Position numbers and translations under genes: made by a program. A DNA stretch of 64,000 bases from Antedon bifida (taxonomy: Eukaryota > Echinodermata > Crinoidea > Comatulida > Antedonidae). The stretch lies in the NCBI GenBank assembly GCA_963402885.1, contig OY727098.1:23722417-23786416 (forward strand). Reading direction: 5' to 3'. The notes beneath the pieces were generated by a model, which had not been told where the DNA came from, ran no database searches, and was given only the letters and a program-made list of their open reading frames with translations. Shown in pieces: positions 14,301 through 24,940 of the stretch. Position 1 is the first letter of the stretch. Each line of letters opens with the position of its first letter.

Positions 14301-15690
14301 CAATTATGTTAGAATTGTCGTCATGTTTACACAACTCACTAGTAAATTAAATGTGAAAACATTTTACCTTCATCTTCATCAACAGAGTTTGAAATAGTGT
14401 TATATAATGTATCAAGTGCATATCCCACAATCTCTCCATCTGATCGATCGTTCTGTAGTACATTAATCAGAATTTCCATGGACTGTGTGCCCACTTCCAA
14501 ACGGAAAGTCTATAGTTAGTAAATAAATTAATTTAAAAAAAAAACATTATAGAAATTGCTGAACTGGTTTAAAAACAGGTTCATAGAACACTAATTGAGT
14601 AGGTAGATAAAAGGAGGGTGGGGAGGGGGCAACCACTGCTAAATTTGAGGGCATTAGGTTCAGTTCCATTTTTACACACCTCTTCTCTATTTCAAAATCA
14701 TCATGGATACGGCACTGCTAATTGCAATTACAGGGACGATTATTTTGGACAAGTCGTTTACATACTATACCTTTGACAAAGCTTTAAGTGCACGAACAGC
14801 ATCGCGCCTGTCATCAAGTAGGGTAGATGACTGTACACGATCACACAACTTGGAAACCTGAATTATAAAATAAATTTTTTAAAATGATGTTTATGATGAC
14901 CCATTAATTTAATTTATGTCCGACATCCTTATCCAGAAAAAAAAAACAGTTTTCCTGGTTAGAGTTCTAGGATGTCAATAGTAGGCCTCCTGCAGACAGT
15001 AGGCCTAGGTAAAGTAGGGATTAGGTCAAGTTGAGCCGCCGCCATAAAAACGTTATTTTCTATGAAACTTTAATGCTAACTTTTGTCATCATTTGTTTTA
15101 ATAATATAATAGAAGTTATATTTATATTAAGAATAACGATGTATATTCAAAAGTTAATATCATGGTTTTTAGTATAGGCCTATATATTATTAAATATTAC
15201 AATTAAAGAAATAATAATGGTCTAGGCCTAGGTCAGCCTAGTAAGTAGTAGGCCTAGGCCCTAGGCCTAAATCGACGCACTGCTGGACAATTTAAACCAC
15301 ATCAAACAGGCAATTGTTGCGGTTCTCTACGTTCCGCATTTCGTACAAACGTATAAGACATCGGTCACATAAACAAATGGGCCCGATCGTCTCTATGATG
15401 CCCCGGATCGTCCTTGGCCCCAATCGTCTGTTCACCGGCTATAGGCCGGCCTCTGTCGCTCGGCAGACCGACCTAATTAACGCCCAGCTTAAACATTCAG
15501 TCTTCTAGGCTAGGCTAGCCTAGGCTAGGGCCTAGGCTAGCCTAGGCCTAGATACCAAACTAAAGCTTTCAATTTGATTTTATGGTTTTTGGTTTCATAA
15601 TTCTAGAATAGGCCGAAGCCTTACCGTCTCTGCACCCGATGGCTTGAGCCCAGGATCTTGATTCCCTCCAAATATATTGAAAAAACTCAT
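2320..15690 (-). CDS. USO1: General vesicular transport factor p115 (USO1), 19 coding exons
   Basis: USO1 tethers ER-to-Golgi and intra-Golgi vesicles through Rab1, GM130/giantin and SNAREs. Coding exons from 5' to 3' are 15690-15625, 14857-14771, 14509-14368, 13962-13847, 13597-13439, 12876-12671, 12464-12215, 11729-11641, 10933-10779, 10267-10062, 9626-9513, 9147-9029, 7657-7476, 6922-6816, 6128-5993, 5293-5181, 4234-4028, 3644-3243 and 2379-2320. They total 2,916 nt, or 971 aa plus stop (human is about 962 aa), and phases agree at every junction. Exons 1-13 (about 630 aa) encode the armadillo head, with recognisable KIVAFENAFERL, GWSAQKV, CTILMASGVPADILTE and RVQLAT segments. Exons 14-18 encode the coiled coil. 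The last exon encodes the acidic tail (VTEDEDDDEEEE...). The start was chosen at the ATG of MSFFNIFGG. The exon 6 donor (GTGCTT) is weak but is needed for the reading phase. Confidence 0.95.
2645..2762 (-). repeat. tRNA-derived SINE head in USO1 intron
   Basis: Read on the minus strand, a box-A-like start (AGTGGAGGTTGACACACTCG) is followed about 30 nt later by a box-B word, GTGGGTTCAAATCC. This is the layout of a tRNA-derived RNA polymerase III promoter. The segment then continues into non-tRNA sequence. Similar minus-strand heads occur at 2848-2948 and 4555-4655, so this is a repeat family and not a functional tRNA. Confidence 0.6.
2848..2948 (-). repeat. tRNA-derived SINE head in USO1 intron
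   Basis: Minus strand: box-A-like TGGCTTGGTGGTTGACATTC, then box-B-like CTTGGTTCAAATC, then a short unrelated tail containing CATAGTTCCTGG. It has the same organisation as the copy at 2645-2762 but has diverged from it. Confidence 0.55.
4555..4655 (-). repeat. tRNA-derived SINE head in USO1 intron
   Basis: Minus strand: box-A-like TGGCATGATGGTGAGGATAT and box-B-like CATTGGTTCAAGACC at tRNA-like spacing, followed by a non-tRNA tail. It lies back to back with the plus-strand SINE that starts near 4683. Confidence 0.55.
4683..4990 (+). mobile_element. Full-length tRNA-derived SINE
   Basis: The head holds box-A-like GTGGTGCAGTGTGTTGGAC and box B GGTTCGAATCC about 35 nt later. The body contains CCACCCAGGGTATAAATGGG, an ACACA-rich stretch and the word GGCGCTATATAAAT. 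The element ends in a short (TATTAT) tail. This head, body and tail layout is a complete SINE. GCGCTATATAAAT ends are common in deuterostome SINE and LINE tails. It lies in a USO1 intron between exons 16 and 17, opposite in orientation to the gene. Confidence 0.7.
6781..6812. repeat. (TAA)n microsatellite
   Basis: A run of TAA units directly follows the splice donor of USO1 exon 14, whose coding edge is at 6816. Expansion would place it against the donor site. Confidence 0.8.
7658..9028. other. Long USO1 intron with nothing recognised
   Basis: This 1.37 kb intron lies between USO1 exons 12 and 13. I see no second gene, tRNA or clear repeat in it. The open frames at 8140-8388 and 8644-8832 are AT-rich and lack splice context. 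Confidence 0.6.
10938..11390. repeat. 112-bp tandem repeat, four copies, in USO1 intron
   Basis: The word AAGTAATAA...AAATGTATTTCTCC recurs at 10941, 11053, 11165 and 11277, giving a 112 bp period and four units with only a few substitutions. Each unit also contains CTAGAGAGAGAACTCACTA. The array begins only about 5 nt from the splice acceptor of USO1 exon 9 (coding edge 10933), so the exon 9 polypyrimidine tract and branch region lie inside the first unit. Confidence 0.9.
13360..13432 (+). repeat. Retroposon 3' tail (GAATT-type)
   Basis: A GTT-rich stretch is followed by ATGGACTTTGTTCTGAAATA and a short iterated GAATTGAATTGAAT end. This resembles the 3' end of a non-LTR element or its SINE. 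It lies immediately next to the donor of USO1 exon 5 (13439). Only the tail is present. Confidence 0.45.
15505..15555. repeat. Palindromic TAGGC/GCCTA low-complexity tract
   Basis: Iterated TAGGC and GCCTA words make a self-complementary stretch just inside the first intron of USO1. It is an extreme case of the AGGCCTA words scattered through the whole window. The mechanism is unknown. Confidence 0.7.
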
Positions 15691-16392
15691 CTTTCTACCA
15701 AGATGTTTCACCTTCTTTACAGTGTATGTTGTGTGGATAAAATGCCAGGTAGCGAACGTGGCGATCATATCCAGGCTGATGAGTATGCGCATGCGTAACC
15801 ACTTTCCTACTAAAAACTTTATAAAAATTATGCCTTAAATCTTCTTAAATATTCTTTATTCATCATCAAAAACGAAACATAACAAATACAAAATAGGCCT
15901 AATTTATAAAGGCAAATAATAAATGAAAAGAAAAAACTTAAAGTGAACTTAAACGGAAACAAATGATACGATATGGGCATAATAGGCTTAGCTACTTCTT
16001 AAAATAGACTTTCGGCCCTATGCTTTTCATATTTTCCTAGTTAACTAAAATGAAAAAATAATATCAAATATAGCACGAGGAAATGAATTAATTTAAACAC
16101 TTTTTATGCTACAAAATCAAGAATTCAAATTCATCTTTTACCTGAGTAAATTGAATCGGTATATATTTCTTAACACTGTCATTAATAAACAACAACAAAA
16201 ATACTCCTGTCGCCATGGATGAAGTTAACTCAACGCCAATTCTTTCTTTAAATTCCATTACATTCTTTTAATTTTTTGTTTAAAGTATTTCCCTCTTCTT
16301 GTAATATAATATTTAATATGTGTTTAAAAAAGCTATTAAATTAGAGTATAACAATGACCGTAAGGCAATGTATTGTAGTTCATAAACCTCTT
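15691..16392. other. USO1 5' flank and intergenic spacer
   Basis: This holds the presumed USO1 promoter and 5' UTR, and then the presumed 3' UTR of the next minus-strand gene. No TATA box is obvious upstream of 15690. The stretch 15843-15960 is A-rich on the plus strand and looks like a reversed retroposon tail. Confidence 0.4.
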
Positions 16393-18000
16393 CTAAACAG
16401 TCTTCTCAATCATACCGGACATTGCAAGCAAGAGCGTAGTTAAAATGGTAATAAACAACATCAGCATAAACGAAAAGAAATCCATTTTTTTTAATCGCCG
16501 CTTATCTGCTTCAAGTTTTCCTTTTTCTTTAATACTATTGTCAGCGACATCTTCTATCATTGGATCCATGTCTTGTCTAGATTGCAATTGCTATATGTAA
16601 TAAAAAAAAAAGGTATTACAACTAAAATGATAATCAGTATCGAATAAGTAATTGAATAATTGAACTGCAAAACATGACATTATAGTATTACGATTACGAG
16701 CATGGAGAAATTTTCTAAATAATTCCTCCATGGATGATGATAGGCTTGATAATAAATTGTTGCATGCATCCAAACACGCGGAGTAACACAATTATTATTG
16801 TATATAATACGGTGAAGGTTAAGGGTCTTTCACACCTTTTCCGGTACGGCATTCCGGTACGGCATTCCGGTCCGTCGCCGGCAAATCAAATCCGAACGTC
16901 AATTTTTCGTTTTCATGACGCTCCACGCGGCTACATATTATACGCCGATTCATATTATGCGCGTGTTCGATTTGATTTACCGACGCCGTGGGTATTTTTA
17001 ACTAGTATTAATTTCAAGATTTACTCAACATTTCTAACCTTTCTCATCCATATCTGTGCAGCCACTAAACTTGCTAAAGTAATTTGGGCAACTATAGACA
17101 CAGTGATTATAACAGCAGTAAAACAGTACAGAGCGTCTACAGATGCATCAGTTTTGATAAAAAATACTAGAATATTTAATGTTTGCTGTAGTCCAATAAC
17201 TTGTAAAATTCCTTGAGATGTATGTTCGTAATCGTTTAGAAGGCTTAGTTCTTTACTCTGAAAGATACGTGTTTGACTGAAATTATATCATTAGACGACA
17301 TCTCCATCGTTATTTTATAAAGAAAATACATTTACATTTTAACATTGATCTTCTTTATAGGCTTACCTGTTTTCTTTCCACCGGTTTATCTTGGTTTAAT
17401 AATCCTGTCTCTATAATTGGCCTAAGTGCAAAATTAATATAAATTGAGGTCATTGGGTATCAGAATAAAGATGAAAAACGTTTCCTTAAAATTATTGAGT
17501 AGATACAGCAATTCATAGTCCTGTTATCTATCCTTTTTCTATTTTTGATTACACTGGTAACTGTAGTAGTATGTAGATATTAGACATATACGATTTTTTT
17601 CATCAACTTGAACGTCTTCATATTTTCATTGACACACACTATGATAGACCTAAAAAACCATAAGTCTAATGATAAACATGAGTGAAAATGACTTCAGCAG
17701 CATAGCCTAATTATGCAGTTATTTTTTAACTATTTAATATACGATTTTAAGGTATAATAGACCTATACTTATAAGGTAATGCGGACCTTTTGTGAGCTAG
17801 CTCCCATTCTCAAATAAAAGCGCTCCACATTTAACAAATTCTAGATCCGATTCTGACTGTAAAAATATCATTTAATGCATATCTAGCTATTTACAAAATC
17901 AATTTCTAAATCAGTCAATACAAAAGAAATCCAAGGCGGAATCTACAACAATAACTTACTTTTTATCGTCACCAATATTATTTTCTTCTGAACCAGACAT
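16393..18000 (-). CDS. Ninjurin-like two-helix membrane protein (NINJ-A)
   Basis: Four coding exons: 18000-17960, 17421-17367, 17257-17039 and 16590-16393 (stop TAG). Together they encode 170 aa with consistent phases. Residues 1-32 are polar and acidic. The central exon (33-105) carries TSQGILQVIGLQQTLNILVF, then a hydrophobic helix and a basic WMRK end. The last exon gives a charged linker, RRLKKMDFF, and a second membrane helix at about 142-163. The pattern matches ninjurins: SxxLD-type amphipathic helices, TM1, then K-L-D before TM2. Vertebrate NINJ1 drives plasma-membrane rupture, while NINJ2 is a homologous adhesion-linked protein. The assignment rests on motif layout and not on a search. 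A different tetraspan-like or orphan family remains possible. Confidence 0.72.
16873..16985. repeat. Inverted-repeat element in NINJ-A intron
   Basis: Arms at 16873-16898 and 16962-16985 are complementary (core AAATCAAATC against GATTTGATTT). Just outside the left arm is a tandem CCGGTACGGCATT. The word CTTTCACACC at 16828 resembles ends of DNA transposons. It is probably a small MITE remnant. An open plus-strand frame across it is not coding. Confidence 0.5.
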
Positions 18001-19786
18001 GCTGAATTTGTAAACTAATGTGTTAAAAAAAACACGAGTTATTATCACATATGCGACTCGTCATCGACAGTTACTGAGTTATACCGATATTCACTGGTCG
18101 ACACTGTTATTTTATTGTGGAATCAGTAGCCCGGTAGTGAATTTGGATAAAGCAACGTTTGTGAATCGTTAATAAGACTCAAGGAATCGGATTAGGAAAA
18201 CGGAAACACTATGATTATGAATCTAAAAGAATATCTCAAAGACACACTAATAAGTGAATATTTGTACTATAGGGCCTATATAACAATGAAACTGAAACAG
18301 GATAATGCATACTCTACATATGACATAAGGTTAAAACATTGTTCCTCTTATTGGAGAAAGTGATCAGGCCTTTTTTCTTTCTTTTTTTTTTATTTCATTT
18401 CAACACATACAAAATACAAAATTAATAGATAAAGATAACGTAACTATTAAACAAATAAAAAGAAACACGATATAATACTCTCTCAAAAATAAGAGAGTAA
18501 TGAAATAAAAGAAAAAAATAATGTATCGCAAAAATACACTTTATAATAATCATTTTGTAAATAAGTGATCAGGCCTACATATAAAAATCATCGTAAGTTT
18601 GTTTACATTATGCCTGTATTAAACTACATCAACAGATAAAACTAAAAATAAAATCAAAATCAATTAGGCCTAAATTAGCTAAATGAAGCAAAAAAAAATG
18701 GAAGTAGGGAAGTTTCTCTTCTTTACATTTTACCCATTAAAAACAAAATTATAACATATGTATATATATATCTATCTTACGTGTGGTTTACTTCTCCGTC
18801 GTGGATCCAGAAATGTGTTTTTCCATAAGTTCATGATATTAACAGATATATTAATTTATATAAAAATACATTTTAAAAAATCACATTAAAAGAGCATTAA
18901 AAAAGGAGACAAAATTAAGTAACTTTTTATTTCTTTTTAAAAACATGGAATTGTGGCATCTCATTTACGTCAATAGTATACAAATAATGAATGTTTATGA
19001 GTGCAATTGTACAAATAATGGCATGAGTTGAATGATGAAAGATTATATATCAACGAGGCAAGGCCGAGTTGATATTTAACCTTTCATCATTCACCAAATG
19101 CCATTATTTGTACCATTACACTGATATAAAACATTCATTATTTGTATACTATTTATTTTATATAATATCTAAATAGATTCTTTTCATTTGAATCAAATAA
19201 AAGGTAGCCCTAGCCAAGGCCTACATTTGATTCACATTGATTAAAACAGTAACATTTGGTTTTTAATAACATCAATATTATATTAATTTATAATTTATAT
19301 GGATTTTATAAACACATACCTTTGTGTTAATTATGTCAACAAACGATCAGAATCATAGGCCTAGCAAGATAATGTATGTACACCAGATTCTGTAACTGTT
19401 ACTATGTACATCTTAACATTTTTCTTTCGCAAGAGTTTTATTCATATAAAAATATGAATAAAATGTATTATAATTTAATACAGAGATAACATGTATTAAC
19501 ATTATTACATTGCATTAGACTTGTAATCTATTCATCGCTTTTGTCCAATATCTTCTTATAATTTCTTTTTAACTCTATAACTACTCTCTTTCTAGTTGAT
19601 GGACACAGTACATATCACAGCTTTATCTTTGATAAAGAAAGCAGTACACATTTCATGGTTGATAACTACTCTAGGCCTACGTATAGAACATTATACACCG
19701 CTTTTAATGTCAATGCACTATAAAAACGACGGTTTCACCGCCTAATCTATATCCATAGTTTATCCTGCAATTGTCCGAGATATTTT
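18001..19786. other. Intergenic spacer between NINJ-B and NINJ-A
   Basis: No coding exon is recognised. The spacer includes the 5' flank of NINJ-A, an A-rich reversed retroposon-like tail near 18376-18500, the long hairpin element at 18972-19153 and the 3' flank of NINJ-B. The last part, from about 19518, is shared with the 3' flank of NINJ-D near 26588. Confidence 0.5.
18972..19153. mobile_element. Long near-perfect hairpin element (MITE-like)
   Basis: The left arm 18972-19054 and the right arm 19069-19153 are nearly perfect complements (ends AATAGTATACAAATAATGAA and its complement), around a short GC-richer loop, GAGGCAAGGCC. At about 182 bp it is almost entirely stem. This is typical of a foldback MITE. 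It lies between NINJ-A and NINJ-B. Confidence 0.8.
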
Positions 19787-22172
19787 TTATTTCATCGGTG
19801 ATTCTACATCGATCAAGCCAGAGATTGCCAGCAGTATTGTTGATAGAATTGTTATAAAGAGTACCAATAAAAGTGCACAAAAATCTAAATTTTGCAACCA
19901 TTTTTTATATTTTGTTTTCTCGTCTCCTCCTTCCGGGTTGACAGATTCCTTCTCTTTCTGTAAGATTTATGTAAGACATATTCAGTGTCTTAAAATACCC
20001 TCAGATCACTAACACTATTTATTGACATAATACATCATTTATATAGCGGAACACAATCATGAAAAGTCTGTCAAAGCATCAAAGACTGAGCATGATACAA
20101 ATTAATTATACAAAATTATGATAATGTAAACAAAATCAATACCAAACGGTTCCATATTACCAGAATAAAACACAATTTTCATGATAATGTCATCAAAATG
20201 AATTCAGTATATATGATCATTTTCAATGATTGAAGCACGAAGGACCAAACGTACGGATCGCAAGATTGAAGCACGATGAACCAAAAGTACGGATCGCAAG
20301 ATTGAAGCACGAAGGACCAAAAGTACGGATTGAGGGATCGCAAGATTGAAGCACGAATGACTAAAAGTACGGATCGTTAGTATTTTGTATATAAATACAT
20401 TGTATAATCCGGGTTGTAAAATGAAAACAAACAAACGAATATGAAAAATTCTTTATGTGTAAAATATTTTAAAACGAGATAGATGTTAATGATGATCATT
20501 GTCAAGTGTATAGAAAAATATAAGAAAATTAATGAAAAAAGGAGTAACGACATTTAGAATTAACAAAAATGTGTTAAATAATATGATTTTATGTAATGAC
20601 ATGAGATAATAATGAATGTGAATAAAAGTGGTGCGCCACAAAAGAGAAAAGGGGTGGTGGTACGGATCGCAAGATTGAAGCACGATGGACCACAAGCACG
20701 GGATCTTTTGTGTATAAAACTGTTTCACATATAATATATAATAATCTCTCACCCTCCTTTTATTTTCCCCTGTTACCTTCTATTACGACGATTTATTATG
20801 TTTGTATGTAAGATTATAATGGCCTTTCCAAAAATTATTTTTCAGTGGAGACAATAAGAAAAAAAAACGAAACATAGGCGTAATCAATCGAAACTAAGAA
20901 CTAACCTTTCGGATCCATATCTTTGCAGCGACCAAACATGACAGAAGAATTTGAGAAAGTATCGTCACAACAATGGTGACTAATGTTGAATAGTATAAGG
21001 CGTTTACGTTCAAGTCTGCTTTCACAAACAACACCGCAATATTAACCGTTTGCTGTAATCCCGCAACTTCTAAAATCCCCTGAGAAGTACTTTCGTGTTG
21101 GTTGAGACGTGTTATCTCATTTGTACCAATCGTCTTAAAACAAAAAAACTTATTATTATTATTCTAATATTAAGCTATTTATTGTTTTTTTAATTCAATA
21201 ATTGATTTACTTTACATTACCCTATTGGGGGTTTGAGACGTAGAATTAACTCCAGGTCTGAAAGACAAAAACGAACCACGTTAACGTATTCGTACCACTA
21301 TACACGTTATTATAAATCTACGTAATTATTCCTTGCGTTTATGCAAGTAGGAACAAAGGTTTTACGCGCTGTGTATTAAGCCCTGTCTACACTATGACAT
21401 TTTATGTGACAAACAAATGTGATGTGCCCATGGACATGACGATGTAATTTCACTACCACATTTGAGTATATCACTACCATATTTGGGCACACACTTTTAA
21501 TTGCTGTCAAACTAATTTGATAGTGTAGACACCGAGCTTTAGAACCCTTACTCCGCAGTGACCTCCGCAGGCACCCGGGGTTTGTGACTATCTAAAACGT
21601 CGAGAAACTCCGGAGAGACCCCAGTTGTTTGAGTTTACCTTTTACATCAACACACCGGGGCGTCAACTCCACAAAGTGTCTCCGGAGTTTTGCTTTTGGT
21701 GTGAAAGGGGTATTAGTGTGATTTCGAAAGTGTTTGAACAAGAAAAACGGGGTAGGCCTACATAGGAAACTTTTGGCATATTCAGTGTCTTAAAATACCC
21801 TCAGATCACTAACACTATTTATTGACATAATACATCATTTATATAGCGGAACACAATCATGAAAAGTCTGTCAAAGCATCAAAGACTGAGCATGATACAA
21901 ATTAATTATACAAAATTATGATAATGTAAACAAAATCAATACCAAACGGTTCCATATTACCAGAATAAAACACAATTTTCATGATAATGTCATCAAAATG
22001 AATTCAGTATATATGATCATTTTCAAAGGTAATCAGCCTTATTAAATAATCCAAATTATTATATTAGTAATTAACTAATTAATAATCATCTGATGCCTTA
22101 CCTTTCATCCCGTGTCGGCTGAATATATTCATCAGGTTGATTCTGAGTAGAATTATCAGGTTGATTATCCAT
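19787..22172 (-). CDS. Ninjurin-like two-helix membrane protein (NINJ-B)
   Basis: Coding exons 22172-22102, 21257-21221, 21133-20906 and 19957-19787 (stop TAA) encode 168 aa with consistent phases. The N-terminus (1-36) is rich in N, Q, D and P and has a short internal repeat, DNQPDNSTQNQPDE. The central exon (37-112) carries TSQGILEVAGLQQTVNIAVL, a membrane helix and WIRK. The last exon gives a polar linker, then NLDF and a second helix at about 136-160. The exon layout and phase-0 introns flanking the central exon are the same as in NINJ-A and NINJ-D. The central exon is nearly identical to that of NINJ-D, while the ends differ, suggesting gene conversion or selection. Function by analogy: membrane rupture or adhesion. 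Family assignment is by motif only. Confidence 0.72.
19977..20226. repeat. 250-bp exact direct repeat, copy in NINJ-B intron 3
   Basis: The stretch is base-for-base identical to 21777-22026, exactly 1,800 bp away. A diverged copy is at 29967-30224 in NINJ-D. It begins CATATTCAGTGTCTTAAAAT and ends TGATCATTTTCAA. No coding frame or terminal repeat is visible. Confidence 0.9.
20231..20372. repeat. Minisatellite of about 36-46 bp, NINJ-B intron 3
   Basis: About 3.5 imperfect units share GATTGAAGCACGAAGGACCA and AAAGTACGGAT. A lone further unit lies at 20661-20703. The same motif makes a larger array in the matching intron of NINJ-D at 27259-27625. Confidence 0.85.
21376..21541. mobile_element. 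Inverted-repeat MITE, family 1, NINJ-B intron 1
   Basis: The ends TTAAGCCCTGTCTACACTAT and TAGTGTAGACACCGAGCTTT are complementary and match the copies at 909 and 1331. The next 170 bp, ending GGTGTGAAAGGGGTATT, look like a second transposon remnant. Both recur in NINJ-D. Confidence 0.7.
21777..22026. repeat. 250-bp exact direct repeat, copy in NINJ-B intron 1
   Basis: This partner of 19977-20226 is identical over its full length. Its position here corresponds to the copy in NINJ-D (29967-30224), so this is the ancestral site and the intron 3 copy is the added one. Confidence 0.9.
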
Positions 22173-23677
22173 CGTAATTACCAGTTCGACATTCGAAAAA
22201 GGTATGTTTCCTACATATTAAAATCTCTGTCATTTATACAATGTGAAAGGAAAACCTGCGATTCCTCCGCCAATTGTCCCGAAACAATCCCATCTATTTC
22301 GTGCTTGCATTATTGGTTTTAAAAATAGATCAATGGTTAGATATACTGTATTACAATTGCGAATTAGCCTGTCATTGCTGATTGTATTATATTGATGTTA
22401 TTTTGTGTTGGAATGGGGAAATGTTTAAATAAATACACAATAGATATAGCGTTTAGTCAAAAATGAAATTATGATAAGACGAAACTTAACCGGATGCAAT
22501 TTACTTATACGCGATATAAACCTAGGAGCGTGGTTTCATTTTTAAACAATTATAGAATTCTTTATAAACTCACGGGTTAAATATACATATTTCAAGAGTT
22601 TAGTTCATTGTCAAGAACCAGTTTATAGGCCTACAAAGCCTGATTTACTTCAGGATTATCGTCTGTCCAGTTTAAAAAATACCGAGTATTATGCCCCTGA
22701 AATTATTACGGCTAAAAGTTATCGGTAATTAGTACTTGTAAGATTACTGTTAATGATTGTGATATTATCTAATTTACGCAAATATTTTCTCGATTCAATT
22801 TTATTTTCCAATTTAAAAAGGAAATAATATGTGTACATTTTCAAACATTTAAAATTCTAAAATGTAGGCATATGTTAATAAAATTATTACTATAAAAAAA
22901 TATGTATGCATACTTTAGATATATCATCTAAAACAATCGATATTTTAAAACAGACATGAAATACCACAGGGATACAATATTTTAAAAGCAACATATAAGA
23001 ACAAAACCAAAAATATTATAGGCCTAAACATTACTTTACACTGGCTCCAATAATAGTTAAAATATGCAATTGCTATCAAGTAGGCCTAATCTAATGTTAC
23101 AACAAGCCGGCTAAATCAAGTACCCATTGTGTAATCAAATCATTATCTTCATCATCACTGTAATCGTTATCAATATTAGCCCTACGTCATATTATGTTCA
23201 AATTATTGGTATAAAAACATCAGTTCAGAACTATTGAACGAACGTCATGCCGCCATCAATACATTGTACTTATATAATTCAAGATCAATATAACAATAAT
23301 AGGCCTATGTCTATAGCACATTTTATTTTATTCTTCAAATTTTTTCTTGAGTATAAATATAAGCCAGCCAAAAAAACGTTGCATTGCACAAATGTAAAAT
23401 TAGTATTAAAGACTTTACAAGCAATTATACAACATTGAAAATACATAGTTTCTTTACTTTTTAAACATAATTTTTCATACTGTTTTCTATGATATGGCAG
23501 CACGCGTGTTATAGCTTATAAACGTCTGCATATTGTTGATGTAAACAGAACGGCTTTTTCAAGTGGGTCTTTTTTTTCAGTCATTGTAGCATCAAGTAAA
23601 GCTCATTTTCAAAAGCGCGAATTATGCAAACCCGGACATGCGCACTTAGTAATTTATAAAATAGGTTTATGAGCATG
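22173..23677. other. Spacer upstream of NINJ-B
   Basis: No coding exon is recognised. From 22510 to about 23440 the sequence matches the region upstream of NINJ-D (30664-31640) and the beginning of each 12 kb unit, so it is a repeated promoter-side segment. It includes the words ATCATTATCTTCATCATCAC and ATATTAGCCCTACGTCATAT, whose role is unknown. Confidence 0.5.
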
Positions 23678-24940
23678 TTACGTATGAATAGGATCAATCA
23701 CGCCAGACATGGCAAGCAATACTGTAGTTAGAATAGTTATAAACAACATCAGAAAAAGCGAACACAGATCCAGTTTTTTCAGTTGCCGTTTGCCTTGTTC
23801 AAGTTTGTTGTTGTCGTCATTATTGCTAGTGATGTTTTCATTGGCTTGATTCAGTCTATCTTGTTTAGCTTTTAATTGCTAGGAAGTAATCACACATTAT
23901 TAAAATAAGTATAAGGCATAGACAATGTTTACAAAGTAATATCTATAATTGAAGCGAGGGCATGACATGATAAAGTAATTGGAGAATAACTAATAAACAA
24001 AAACACATTACAGCCTTCATCGTAGTTCATGTCCTAGCATTGAGCTTTTCATATTATATATATAAATATAACATTAACTAACCTTTCGCATCCATATTTT
24101 TGTAGCCACAACACTTGCTAATATGATCTGCGCAAGTATGGACACAGCAATAGCAACAGCAATACAATAATAGAAAAAGTCGACAGTTAAGTCTGCTTTG
24201 ACGAAGAAAACGAGTATGTTTAATGTTTGTTGTAGTCCAACCACTTCTAAAATTCCTTGAGATGTAGCTTCTAATTGGGTCATATTGGTTATTTCTTCCT
24301 AAAAACAAATATGTTCGACAATAATTCGACACTTACATCAATAGCATAATTACCGTACAAATCTAAAGTTGCGTTCTTTTTTCCCTGCAATTTAGCATCT
24401 GAAATTAGTTGATGTTGGCAGGTGTTTTTAATTTTTTTAACTACTTTTATGAAGTGGATATGTTCCTTTATAAAGCGAGTAATTATAATTTAAACTTCAA
24501 CTCATTTTGTCAGAACAACAATTATGCTTTTGTTTGTTCAAATTTAAAAAATGAGTACCGTAATTAATTATTATTGTCAATTTGTTTGCCTTAAAATTAC
24601 TTACTGTTTTTACTGATGTGATGGGTTGACTATTAACGACTCCCTCAATTTGGTCGTCACCATTACCGACTGCTTCATCGAGATCAATTTGGCCGTCACC
24701 ATTACGAACAACCGCTTCATCGAGATCAATTTGGTCGTCATCATTACGAACAACCGCTTCATCGAGATCAATTCTGTCGTCACCATTACCGACTACTGCA
24801 TGGTGATCAATTTGGTCGCCACACTTATCAACCGCTTCATCGAGATCAATTTGGTCGCCATAATTAACAACCACATCAATGTTTTCAATCTGGTCGCCAC
24901 CATTACCGGCCACTTCAACGAAATCACTGTGATCTTCCAT
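23678..24940 (-). CDS. Ninjurin-like protein with expanded acidic N-terminal repeats (NINJ-C)
   Basis: Three coding exons, 24940-24605, 24298-24083 and 23878-23678 (stop TAA), encode 250 aa. All junctions are phase 0. The first exon (residues 1-112) is unlike its paralogs: it holds about seven acidic units of 13-14 residues built on GDDQIDLDEAVVRN. The central exon (113-184) carries TSQGILEVVGLQQTLNILVF, the first membrane helix and WMRK. The last exon (185-250) gives an N- and D-rich linker, RQLKKLDLC and a second helix ending in AMSGVIDP. This copy has the clearest ninjurin-like K-L-D entry into TM2. The acidic tail may bind cations or partners, which is inference. It is separate from the B/D duplication. 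Confidence 0.74.
24640..24905. repeat. 39-42 bp coding tandem repeat in NINJ-C exon 1
   Basis: On the plus strand, ATCAATTTGGTCGTCAC-like words recur at about 24647, 24687, 24729, 24771, 24810, 24849 and 24888. The spacing is always a multiple of three, so repeat number can change without breaking the frame. Confidence 0.88.

Larger units (their letters stand above)
19518..23440. repeat. Segmental duplication, block containing NINJ-B
   Basis: Long stretches of this block recur in the same order at 26588-31640 around NINJ-D: the 3' flank, the last exon, minisatellite words, the central exon, the family 1 MITE, the 250 bp element, the first exon and the upstream region to about 23440. The central exons are almost identical. 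The first and last exons and the spacers have diverged. The upstream part (22510-23440) is also the start of each 12 kb unit further right. Confidence 0.8.

Noticed and set aside
16734..17216. 160-codon plus-strand frame
   Set aside because: It runs through an inverted-repeat element and then antisense to the NINJ-A central exon.
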